A model generated the notes under the pieces. It was not told where the DNA came from. It worked only from the letters and a program-made list of their open reading frames with translations, and ran no database searches. Source: Butyrivibrio sp. (lineage in GTDB: Bacteria > Bacillota > Clostridia > Lachnospirales > Lachnospiraceae). From it: 49,273 bases of DNA. Positions 22,062-30,563 of the stretch are shown here, piece by piece. The stretch covers positions 23,998-73,270 of the forward strand of contig SVGA01000019.1 in NCBI GenBank assembly GCA_015056575.1, written 5' to 3'. Position 1 is the first letter of the stretch, and each line of letters opens with the position of its first letter. A program made the position numbers and the translations under genes.

Positions 22062-24152
22062 ATGAAAAACGAGGCAACACATTTACCGGAGCTTTTCGGA
22101 AGCTATGTATTCAATGAAGAGACCATGAAGGAGAGGCTTTCCGCCGCATCCTTCAAGGCATGGAAGAAGTGCATCACAGACGGATCTCCCTTGGAGCTTG
22201 CTACAGCAAATGAGATTGCTGAGGCCATGAAGCAGTGGGCAGTTGAAAAGGGCGCGACCCACTATACACACTGGTTCCAGCCTATGACCGGAGTTACGGC
22301 AGAGAAGCACGACAGCTTCATTGATCCCGTTGGCGGCGGCAAGATCGCCATGGATTTCTCGGGAAAAGAGCTGGTAAGGGGCGAGCCTGATGCTTCTTCA
22401 TTCCCTTCAGGCGGCCTTAGAGCAACCTTCGAGGCAAGAGGCTACACAGCCTGGGATCCCACATCCTTTGCCTTCGTAAAAGACAATTCCCTTTATATCC
22501 CCACAATCTTCCTTTCCTATTCGGGAGAGGCTCTTGATAAAAAGACACCTCTGCTTCGCTCCATGGATGCGGTAAGTAAGCAGTCCATAAGAGTCCTGAG
22601 GCTCTTTGGAGATACCGAAACCAAGCGCGTTACTGCCCAGTGCGGCCCCGAGCAGGAGTACTTCCTTGTGGACAAAAAACTCTACAAGGAGCGTGAAGAC
22701 CTTATCATGACCGGCAGAACCCTGTTTGGCAACAAGCCTCCCAAGGGCCAGGAACTTGAAGATCACTACTTTGGCGCCATCAAGCCCAGAGTTGCCGCTT
22801 ACATGGAAGACCTTGATAATGAGCTCTGGAAGCTTGGTGTTCTTTCAAAGACCAAACACAACGAGGTTGCTCCCTCACAGCATGAGATGGCTCCTGTATA
22901 CTCAGATGCCAACACTGCTTCTGATTCAAACCAGATCGCAATGGATACCATGAAGAAGGTTGCCGACAGACACGGCTTTGTATGTCTGCTTCACGAAAAA
23001 CCCTTCGCAGGAGTTAACGGTTCAGGTAAGCATGACAACTGGTCCATAGGAACAGATACCGGTAAAAACCTCCTGAAGCCCGGCAGTACACCCAGCCAAA
23101 ACGCACAGTTCCTGCTGTTTCTGGCAGCCTTCGTAAAGGGTGTTGATGAGTATCAGGATACCCTTCGCTGCACTGTAGCTTCCGCCGGAAACGACCACAG
23201 ACTTGGAGCCCAGGAGGCACCGCCCGCCATTATCTCAATCTTCCTTGGAGATGAGCTGGAGGCGGTGGTGGATTCCATCATCAAGGGCAAGCCCTACAAG
23301 GATGGCGGCAAGAAAAAGATTGAGATCGGAATTGATGTACTTCCTTCAATCCCTCAGGATAATACAGACAGAAACAGAACATCACCCATGGCCTTCACCG
23401 GCAACAAATTCGAGTTCCGTATGCTTGGAAGCGCCCAATCAATCTCAGGTCCCAACATTGCCCTTAACACCATCATGGCTCAGGAGCTGAAGGAATTCGC
23501 CGACAAGCTTGAGAAGTCTAAGAACTTCAACGCAGATCTTCAGAAGCTCATTAAGAAGACCTTCACAGACCATCAGAGGATCATCTTCAATGGCAACGGC
23601 TATGATGAGTCCTGGGTAAAAGAGGCAACGAAGAGAGGCCTTTCTAACCTCATCTCCACAGCAGATGCACTTCCTCACTACGCTGACAAGAAGGCAGTAG
23701 ACCTTTATGTAAGCAACGGCGTATACACTGAGGGCGAGCTTGAGGCAAGAGCTCTTATCCACGCTGATACCTACAATGCCAAGATCGCCATCGAGGCAAA
23801 CACAATGCTGGATATGATAAGACGTCAGATCCTTCCTGCTGTTTCCTCCTATGCCGCAGACCTGTGCGACAGAATGGCTACCCTTAAGGCAGCAGGGTGC
23901 GTGACAGCTTATGAAACCGATACATCCAAGGAAGTTGCTGTTCTGACGGATTCCCTGATGAAGCAGTGCCAGAAGCTTGCAAAGGATATGGACAAGGTTC
24001 CTGCAGACCCCTGGAAAGCTCTTGATTACTATCACAAGACAATCCTTTCCGACATGAACGATGCAAGAAAGTCCGCAGATGCCTTAGAGCTTCTTGTGGA
24101 TGAGCAGTACTGGCCCTTCCCCGTATATTCAGATCTTCTTTTCTCAGAGTAA
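22062..24152 (+). CDS. glnN: Glutamine synthetase type III
   Basis: This 696-residue protein has the length and motifs of GSIII, the large dodecameric enzyme of Bacteroides, Clostridia and cyanobacteria. Motifs include KHDSFIDP, FEARGYTAWDPTS, GPEQEYFLVD, SQHEMAPVYSDANT and GVNGSGKHDNWS. It forms glutamine from glutamate, ammonia and ATP. AGGAGG precedes the ATG. It lies between asnB and gltB with gaps of 56 and 40 bp and no terminator, so co-transcription is likely. A GSI enzyme is also encoded at 32521-33858, so this locus carries two unrelated-length glutamine synthetases. Confidence 0.95.
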   Translation: MKNEATHLPELFGSYVFNEETMKERLSAASFKAWKKCITDGSPLELATANEIAEAMKQWAVEKGATHYTHWFQPMTGVTAEKHDSFIDPVGGGKIAMDFSGKELVRGEPDASSFPSGGLRATFEARGYTAWDPTSFAFVKDNSLYIPTIFLSYSGEALDKKTPLLRSMDAVSKQSIRVLRLFGDTETKRVTAQCGPEQEYFLVDKKLYKEREDLIMTGRTLFGNKPPKGQELEDHYFGAIKPRVAAYMEDLDNELWKLGVLSKTKHNEVAPSQHEMAPVYSDANTASDSNQIAMDTMKKVADRHGFVCLLHEKPFAGVNGSGKHDNWSIGTDTGKNLLKPGSTPSQNAQFLLFLAAFVKGVDEYQDTLRCTVASAGNDHRLGAQEAPPAIISIFLGDELEAVVDSIIKGKPYKDGGKKKIEIGIDVLPSIPQDNTDRNRTSPMAFTGNKFEFRMLGSAQSISGPNIALNTIMAQELKEFADKLEKSKNFNADLQKLIKKTFTDHQRIIFNGNGYDESWVKEATKRGLSNLISTADALPHYADKKAVDLYVSNGVYTEGELEARALIHADTYNAKIAIEANTMLDMIRRQILPAVSSYAADLCDRMATLKAAGCVTAYETDTSKEVAVLTDSLMKQCQKLAKDMDKVPADPWKALDYYHKTILSDMNDARKSADALELLVDEQYWPFPVYSDLLFSE

Positions 24153-24192
24153 TACAGGCAGTATAAAACTATTGATTTAGGAGAGTTTTACG

Positions 24193-27100
24193 ATGACACA
24201 GATGCTGTACAACGATAACATAGAGCGTGATGCCTGCGGAATAGGCGCGGTTGTCAATATTGACGGCCACGCCGACGGAAAGGCTCTTGACGACGCCCTC
24301 AGTATAGTTGAAAAGCTTGAACACCGCGCAGGTAAGGATGCCAGCGGCAAGGTTGGTGACGGTGTTGGTATCCTTCTGCAGATCTCCCACAGCTTCTTTT
24401 CGGGGGCTGCAAAAAAGTGCGGTATAGAGCTTGGGGATGAGAGAGATTACGGCGTAGGAATGTTCTTTTTTCCGCAAAATGAACTTAAAAGAACCTTCGC
24501 AAAGAGGATGTTTGAAGTCATCTGTGAAAAGAGCGGCATGAAGTTCCTTGGCTGGAGAGATGTACCGGTTCATCCGGAAATCCTCGGTGACATGGCAAGG
24601 GACTGTATGCCCTGCATCTGCCAGTGCTTCATCGAAAGACCTGAAGGGTGTAAGAAGGGTATCGACTTTGACAGAATGCTCTATGTCTGCAGAAGAGAGT
24701 TCGAGCAGAGCTCCGAAGATACCTACATCACATCTTTGTCATCCAGAACCATCGTCTATAAAGGAATGTTCCTTGTTAAGCAGCTCAGGGCTTTCTATAG
24801 TGACCTTCAGAGCAAGGATTACAAGACAGCCATTGCGATGGTACATTCCAGATTTTCAACAAATACCACACCCAGCTGGGAGAGAGCCCATCCCTACAGG
24901 ATGATCGCCCACAACGGTGAGATCAATACCATAAGAGGTAACATCGACAGGATGCTGGCCAGGGAGGAGACCATTATTTCCCCTATCATGAAGGACGGGG
25001 ACCTGGATAAGATCTTCCCTGTAGTCCACAAGAGCGGCTCAGATTCAGCCATGCTGGACAACACCCTAGAGTTCATGTACATGAACGGAATCGACCTGCC
25101 CCTCGCGGTGATGATGACCATTCCCGAGCCCTGGAAGCACAACCACTTTATGGAGGAGACCAAAAAAGACTTCTACCATTACTACGCAACTATGATGGAG
25201 CCCTGGGACGGGCCTGCGGCAATACTTTTCACCGACGGCGACGTACTTGGCGCAACCCTGGACAGAAACGGACTTCGTCCTTCCAGGTACTACATCACTG
25301 ACGACAACAGACTGATCCTCTCCTCTGAGGTGGGAGTTCTTGACATTGCCCCCGAGCACATTGTGAAGAAGTCAAGGCTTCAGCCCGGCAAGATCCTTCT
25401 GGTGGATACCAAGGAAAAGCGCATCATCTCCGATGAGGAGTGCAAGAACTACTACGCATCAAGGCAGCCCTACGGCGAGTGGATCGACAGGAATCTCCTC
25501 CATCTTGGAGAGCTTTCCGTTCCCAACAAAAAGATCCCTACCCACAGTCAGGAAATGAGAGATAAGCTCTACAAGGCCTTCGGCTACACCTATGAGGATG
25601 TGAAAAACGGAATTCTTCCCATGGCTGAAAACGGCATTGAGGCTACAGCCTCCATGGGACATGATGTTCCGCTGGCGGTACTTTCCGAGAAGCATCAGCC
25701 TCTTTTCTCTTATTTCAAGCAGCTGTTCGCCCAGGTAACAAACCCGCCCATCGACTCCTTAAGGGAGGAGATAGTAACGGATACCACCGTATACATCGGT
25801 TCCGACGGTAACCTCCTTCAGGAAAAGAGCGAGAACTGCCGGGTACTTGAGGTGAATAACCCGATCCTTACAGGAGTTGACCTTCTTAAGATCAAGACAC
25901 TGGACCAGCCCGGATTTAAGGCTGAGACCATTTCACTTCTTTATTACAACAACACCTCCCTTAAAAAGGCGCTGGAGCAGCTGTCCATCAGCGTTGACAG
26001 AGCCTACAGCAAGGGCAGTAACATCATCATCCTCTCAGACAGAGGAATAGACGAAAACCATGTGGCAATCCCTTCACTTTTGGCGGTTTCCTCAGTGGAG
26101 CAGCATCTGGTCAGGACCAAGAAAAGAACTGCCATCTCTCTTATATTGGAGAGCGGTGAGCCCAGAGACGTACATCAGATGGCAACTCTTCTTGGATTTG
26201 GCGCAAGAGCCATCAACCCCTACCTGGCCCACGAGTGCATAGCTGAACTTATCGACATCGGTATTCTGGACAAGGATTACCACACGGCGATCAAGGATTA
26301 CAATTTTGCGATCCTTCACGGCATCGTAAAGACCGCAGCAAAAATGGGTATCTCCACGCTGCAGTCCTACCAGTCCGCAAGGATCTTCGAGGCCATCGGC
26401 CTTTCGAAAGAAGTTATTGACGCATACTTTACCGGCACGGTCAGCAGGGTCGGAGGAATCGGCCTTGCGGAGATCGAGGAGGGCATTAAGTTCAGACATG
26501 ACCACGCCTTCGATCCCATGGGACTTGTGACGGATACATCCCTTGACAGCACAGGCTTCCACAAGCTAAGAAGCGGCAATGACAAGGAGGATCATCTCTA
26601 CAATCCCCAGACAATCATCGCCTTGCAGCAGGCAACCCAGTCGGGAAGCTATGAGAGGTTCAAGGAATATACCGACATCGTTGACAATGAGAAGCCTCAC
26701 ACCTTAAGAGGCCTTCTGGAATTTGTTCCGGTAAAAGAGCCGGTGCCTCTTGAGGAGGTTGAACCGGCAAGCGAGATCGTAAAGAGATTTAACACCGGAG
26801 CCATGAGCTACGGCTCAATATCTCAGGAAGCCCACGAGACCATGGCCATCGCCATGAACACCCTCGGCGGAAAGTCCAATACCGGTGAGGGAGGCGAGAA
26901 TCCTGAGAGGTTCGGAACCATAAAGAACAGTGCCATCAAACAGGTGGCTTCAGGAAGATTCGGAGTTTCGGAGAGATACCTTTTAAGCGCACAGGAGATC
27001 CAGATAAAGATGGCTCAGGGCGCAAAGCCCGGTGAGGGCGGACACCTTCCCGGCAGGAAGGTTTATCCCTGGGTTGCAAAGACAAGATTCTCAACTCCAG

Positions 27101-28704
27101 GCGTATCACTGATCTCCCCGCCTCCTCACCACGATATCTATTCCATCGAGGATCTGGCACAGCTGATATACGACCTTAAAAATGCCAACAGAAAAGCAAG
27201 GATATCCGTAAAGCTGGTATCTGAGGCAGGAGTCGGCACCATCGCATCGGGTGTTGCCAAGGCGGGAGCCCAGGTTATCCTGGTATCCGGGTACGATGGA
27301 GGAACGGGAGCAGCACCCCAGAGCTCAATCCACAACGCCGGACTTCCCTGGGAGCTTGGTGTAGCAGAGGCCCACAGATCCCTTATTGAGAGCGGGCTTC
27401 GTGACCATGTCATCCTTGAGACCGATGGGAAACTCATGAGCGGAAGAGATGTGGCGATTGCATGTCTCCTCGGCGCCGAGGAATTCGGATTTGCAACAGC
27501 TCCCCTTGTTACCATGGGCTGCATGATGATGAGGGTCTGCAACCAGGACACCTGTCCTGTGGGAATCGCAACCCAGAACGAGTGCTTAAGGAAGCGCTTC
27601 AAGGGTAAGCCTGAATATGTAATGAACTTCATGCTCTTTATAGCCGAAGAACTTCGTGAGATAATGGCAAGCCTTGGCTTTAAGACCGTTGATGAGATGG
27701 TTGGAAGAAGTGACTGCCTTAAGGTCAAGGACAAACAGATCACAAAGCGGGCTGAGATGGTGAACCTTACTCAGATCCTTAACAGGGATTATGCGTCAGT
27801 GGAAGAAAGACATTTTAATCCCGCCAAGATATATGATTTCAAACTGGGGACTACAGTGGATGAGGCAGCTCTTTTACCTGCCTTTGAAAGCTTCATAAAG
27901 TCAGGCAAAAAACATGAGGCCTCCCTTGAAGTCAGCAGTACCGACAGGGCTGTCGGAACAATTCTTGGCTCCGTTATCACCGAAAACCTTGGCAGCGAAC
28001 TGGAGGATGACACATTTGTCGTGAATTGCAAGGGCGGCGTAGGCCAGTCCTTCGGAGCATTCATTCCTAAGGGTATGACCTTAAGGCTTGAAGGTGACGC
28101 CAATGACGGCCTGGGAAAGGGACTTTCCGGCGGCAAGATCGTGGTGGTACCTCCAAAGAAAGCGAAGTTCAAGGCATCGGAGAACATCATCATCGGTAAT
28201 GTTGCTCTTTACGGAGCCACCTCAGGAAAAGCCTATATCTGCGGAGTTGCAGGTGAGAGGTTCTGCGTAAGAAACTCAGGTGCCATCGCTGTTGTTGAGG
28301 GCTGCGGAGACCACGGTCTTGAGTATATGACCGGCGGAAGAGCGGTTGTCCTCGGAGATACAGGCAAGAACTTTGCGGCAGGTATGAGCGGCGGAATCGC
28401 CTATGTTCTGGATCTTCACCACGACCTGTACAGAAGGATGAACAAAGAGATGGTTTCCCTGGAGGAGCTCTCCGAGAAGTATGACATAGCAGAACTTAAG
28501 GACATCCTTGAGGATTATGAAAAAGAGACAGGTTCAGAGCTTGCAAAAGAGGTTCTGGACAACTTTGAAGAATATCTTCCTCACTTTAAGAGGATCGTTC
28601 CTCACGACTATCAGAAGGTGATAAGTGCCATCGGAAGATACGAGGAACAGGGAATATCTCACGAGAATGCTGTACTTGAGGCATTCAACGAGATCACAAA
28701 ATAA
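24193..28704 (+). CDS. gltB: Glutamate synthase, large (alpha) subunit
   Basis: The 1503-residue protein has the complete GltB order. The N-terminal glutaminase has nucleophile Cys15 in DACGIGAV; the 14 residues before it would be removed as a propeptide. The central domain is followed by the FMN-binding synthase domain (GAMSYGSISQEAHETMA, GEGGENPERFG, GYDGGTGAAPQSS). The 3Fe-4S cysteines lie in CNQDTCPVGIATQNEC, and the C-terminal beta-helix GXGXG domain is rich in Gly. It makes two glutamates from glutamine and 2-oxoglutarate. GltD follows 23 bp downstream. Confidence 0.97.
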   Translation: MTQMLYNDNIERDACGIGAVVNIDGHADGKALDDALSIVEKLEHRAGKDASGKVGDGVGILLQISHSFFSGAAKKCGIELGDERDYGVGMFFFPQNELKRTFAKRMFEVICEKSGMKFLGWRDVPVHPEILGDMARDCMPCICQCFIERPEGCKKGIDFDRMLYVCRREFEQSSEDTYITSLSSRTIVYKGMFLVKQLRAFYSDLQSKDYKTAIAMVHSRFSTNTTPSWERAHPYRMIAHNGEINTIRGNIDRMLAREETIISPIMKDGDLDKIFPVVHKSGSDSAMLDNTLEFMYMNGIDLPLAVMMTIPEPWKHNHFMEETKKDFYHYYATMMEPWDGPAAILFTDGDVLGATLDRNGLRPSRYYITDDNRLILSSEVGVLDIAPEHIVKKSRLQPGKILLVDTKEKRIISDEECKNYYASRQPYGEWIDRNLLHLGELSVPNKKIPTHSQEMRDKLYKAFGYTYEDVKNGILPMAENGIEATASMGHDVPLAVLSEKHQPLFSYFKQLFAQVTNPPIDSLREEIVTDTTVYIGSDGNLLQEKSENCRVLEVNNPILTGVDLLKIKTLDQPGFKAETISLLYYNNTSLKKALEQLSISVDRAYSKGSNIIILSDRGIDENHVAIPSLLAVSSVEQHLVRTKKRTAISLILESGEPRDVHQMATLLGFGARAINPYLAHECIAELIDIGILDKDYHTAIKDYNFAILHGIVKTAAKMGISTLQSYQSARIFEAIGLSKEVIDAYFTGTVSRVGGIGLAEIEEGIKFRHDHAFDPMGLVTDTSLDSTGFHKLRSGNDKEDHLYNPQTIIALQQATQSGSYERFKEYTDIVDNEKPHTLRGLLEFVPVKEPVPLEEVEPASEIVKRFNTGAMSYGSISQEAHETMAIAMNTLGGKSNTGEGGENPERFGTIKNSAIKQVASGRFGVSERYLLSAQEIQIKMAQGAKPGEGGHLPGRKVYPWVAKTRFSTPGVSLISPPPHHDIYSIEDLAQLIYDLKNANRKARISVKLVSEAGVGTIASGVAKAGAQVILVSGYDGGTGAAPQSSIHNAGLPWELGVAEAHRSLIESGLRDHVILETDGKLMSGRDVAIACLLGAEEFGFATAPLVTMGCMMMRVCNQDTCPVGIATQNECLRKRFKGKPEYVMNFMLFIAEELREIMASLGFKTVDEMVGRSDCLKVKDKQITKRAEMVNLTQILNRDYASVEERHFNPAKIYDFKLGTTVDEAALLPAFESFIKSGKKHEASLEVSSTDRAVGTILGSVITENLGSELEDDTFVVNCKGGVGQSFGAFIPKGMTLRLEGDANDGLGKGLSGGKIVVVPPKKAKFKASENIIIGNVALYGATSGKAYICGVAGERFCVRNSGAIAVVEGCGDHGLEYMTGGRAVVLGDTGKNFAAGMSGGIAYVLDLHHDLYRRMNKEMVSLEELSEKYDIAELKDILEDYEKETGSELAKEVLDNFEEYLPHFKRIVPHDYQKVISAIGRYEEQGISHENAVLEAFNEITK

Positions 28705-28727
28705 CCGGTGAAAGGAAAGCTGTAAAG

Positions 28728-30251
28728 ATGGGTAAGCCAACTGGATTTTTGGAATATGCAAGGCGCGAAGACGCTGTAATCCCCGTAAAGGAACGCATAT
28801 CAGGTTTTAAAGAATTTCATACCAGCCTTGATCCGGAAAAGAGGAAGGAGCAGGGAGCAAGATGCATGAACTGCGGTGTTCCCATGTGTCAGTCAGCCAT
28901 AAGGCTTAAGGGCATGGTGACAGGGTGTCCGCTTCACAATCTGATCCCCGAGTGGAACGATGAGATTTACCACGACCACATAGCTCACGCTCTTTCAAGA
29001 CTTTTAAAGACAAGTAACTTCCCGGAGTTCACCGGAAGAGTCTGCCCGGCCCTTTGCGAGAAGGCCTGCATCTGCGGCATGAACGATGACCCGGTGACCA
29101 TCCACAACAACGAGCTGTATCTTATCGAATCAGCCTTTAAGCAGGGCCTTATGAAACCCAGGATCCCCGGAATCCGCAGCGGTAAAAAGGTAGCGGTAAT
29201 AGGCAGCGGACCCTCCGGTCTTGCTGTTGCTGATCAGCTCAACCACAGAGGGCACAGTGTTACCGTATTCGAGAGGGAGGACCGAATCGGCGGGCTTTTA
29301 ATGTACGGCATCCCCAACATGAAGCTTCAAAAGGAGGTCATTGACCGAAGAAGAAAGCTCATGGAAGAAGAGGGTGTTGTGTTTGAGACAGGAGTTAACG
29401 TCGGAGTTACCGGCAAGGATGCTTCCTTACAGGGGAAAACTACAGATCCGGGAGCAAAGGGCAAAACCGTAAGTGCTCAGGAACTTCTAAAAGACTATGA
29501 TGCCATAGCTCTTTGCTGCGGTGCCAAGAAGGCAAGACCTCTTGGTGTAAAAGACTTCGATAAGGTTAAGGGCGTGTACTATGCAGTGGATTTCCTTAAG
29601 TCAACCACCAAGAGCCTTTTGGACAGCGGTCTTAAGGAAGGCACCTATATCAGTGCAAAGGGAAAGAAAGTCGTTATAGTAGGCGGCGGAGATACCGGCA
29701 ATGACTGCGTCGGAACCTGCATAAGGCACGGCTGCAAGTCAGTTACCCAGCTGGAGATAATGCCTGCGCCTCCCGCAGTAAGAAGGCCTGATAATCCATG
29801 GCCCGAATGGCCCAAGGTCCTTAAGACAGATTACGGCCAGGAGGAGGCCATCACCTTATTCGGAGTCGATCCCAGGATCTATGAGACCACGGTAAAAGAG
29901 CTGATTACCAAAAATGACAAACTCACCGGGATAAAGACCGTGAAGGTGCAGTTTAAAAACGGAAAGCTCACGGAAGTTGAGGGAAGCGAAAAAGAGATCA
30001 AATGCGACCTTCTTCTTATAGCAGCAGGCTTTACGGGCTGCGAGGAATACACAGCCAAAGCCTTTGGAACAGAGCTGACTGAGCGGGGCGTAGTAAAGAC
30101 TGAGGCCGGTAGTTACAGAACCGGCGTACCAAAGGTCTTTTCCGCAGGGGATATGCACCGGGGCCAGTCGCTGGTGGTATGGGCCATCGCAGAAGGCAGG
30201 GAGTGCGCAAGAGAAATAGATGAGTACCTGATGGGGTATTCAAACATGTGA
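28728..30251 (+). CDS. gltD: Glutamate synthase, small (beta) subunit
   Basis: This 507-residue NAD(P)H-dependent flavoprotein passes electrons to GltB. N-terminal 4Fe-4S motifs are seen in CMNCGVPMCQ and CPALCEKACICG. An FAD-binding GSGPSGLAVAD lies near residue 160, GGLLMYGIPNMKL follows, and an NAD(P)-binding GGGDTGNDC is near residue 320. The length is normal for GltD. It is the last gene before a complex 312-bp intergenic region with inverted repeats and an ANTAR leader. Confidence 0.96.
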   Translation: MGKPTGFLEYARREDAVIPVKERISGFKEFHTSLDPEKRKEQGARCMNCGVPMCQSAIRLKGMVTGCPLHNLIPEWNDEIYHDHIAHALSRLLKTSNFPEFTGRVCPALCEKACICGMNDDPVTIHNNELYLIESAFKQGLMKPRIPGIRSGKKVAVIGSGPSGLAVADQLNHRGHSVTVFEREDRIGGLLMYGIPNMKLQKEVIDRRRKLMEEEGVVFETGVNVGVTGKDASLQGKTTDPGAKGKTVSAQELLKDYDAIALCCGAKKARPLGVKDFDKVKGVYYAVDFLKSTTKSLLDSGLKEGTYISAKGKKVVIVGGGDTGNDCVGTCIRHGCKSVTQLEIMPAPPAVRRPDNPWPEWPKVLKTDYGQEEAITLFGVDPRIYETTVKELITKNDKLTGIKTVKVQFKNGKLTEVEGSEKEIKCDLLLIAAGFTGCEEYTAKAFGTELTERGVVKTEAGSYRTGVPKVFSAGDMHRGQSLVVWAIAEGRECAREIDEYLMGYSNM

Positions 30252-30387
30252 TGATACAGAGCCAGGCGAAGACATGAACATATGCAGATATCATGTTTAC
30301 ATGAATAGATGCATATGTGAATGGATTCATTTGGCGGATATCCGACAACGAGGAAATGCTTGCATTTCCGAGTCTGGCTCTGTATCA
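30252..30387 (+). repeat. Long perfect inverted repeat enclosing a palindromic element
   Basis: A 14-bp perfect inverted repeat (TGATACAGAGCCAG at 30252-30265, complement at 30374-30387) starts immediately after the gltD stop. It encloses 108 bp with further hairpins (ACATGA/TCATGT near 30282-30297, GGAAATGC/GCATTTCC at 30352-30369). There is no T-run, so it is not a simple terminator. It may be a miniature palindromic repeat insertion or an mRNA-stabilising structure at the end of gltD. Its right arm overlaps the first ANTAR hairpin by four bases. Confidence 0.6.
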
Positions 30388-30467
30388 GAATAGAATTTTA
30401 TTTTGGCAGCAATGGCGCTGCAGCAAGGTTTTTTAAAGACCGGCTGTAGCGCCTTTTCTGTATTTTT
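30384..30467 (+). promoter_or_regulatory. ANTAR-type two-hairpin antitermination leader (amtB)
   Basis: P1 (30384-30389/30396-30401, with one mismatch and one G-U) has hexaloop ATAGAA. P2 (30406-30410/30417-30421) has hexaloop AATGGC. Both have A1 and G4. The terminator stem (30414-30424 with 30443-30453, then TTTTCTGTATTTTT) uses the 3' half of P2, so binding that stabilises P2 would prevent termination. The layout is the same as the asnB leader, including the 4-nt linker between hairpins. Confidence 0.78.
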
Positions 30468-30473
30468 ATCGCA

Positions 30474-30537
30474 GAGCCGCAGTAATGAAGATGTCAACTT
30501 CGTTGACCTGCGGCTCGCGACGAGCAGATTCCTGCTC
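30474..30537 (+). repeat. Stem-loop cluster between the amtB terminator and its ribosome site
   Basis: GAGCCGCAG/CTGCGGCTC (30474-30482 with 30508-30516) is a perfect 9-bp stem. It encloses a perfect GTCAAC-TTC-GTTGAC hairpin (30493-30507). A third hairpin GAGCAG-ATTC-CTGCTC (30522-30537) follows directly. None has a T-run. They lie in the 5' UTR of amtB, ending 12 bp before the AGGAGG site, and may affect stability or translation of amtB. Confidence 0.5.
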
Positions 30538-30563
30538 AATCAAATTATAGGAGGAGAAAAATT

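Noticed and set aside
30252..30540. CRISPR array or tandem repeats between gltD and amtB
   Set aside because: The repeats are inverted and unique in sequence; there are no regularly spaced direct repeats and no cas genes.
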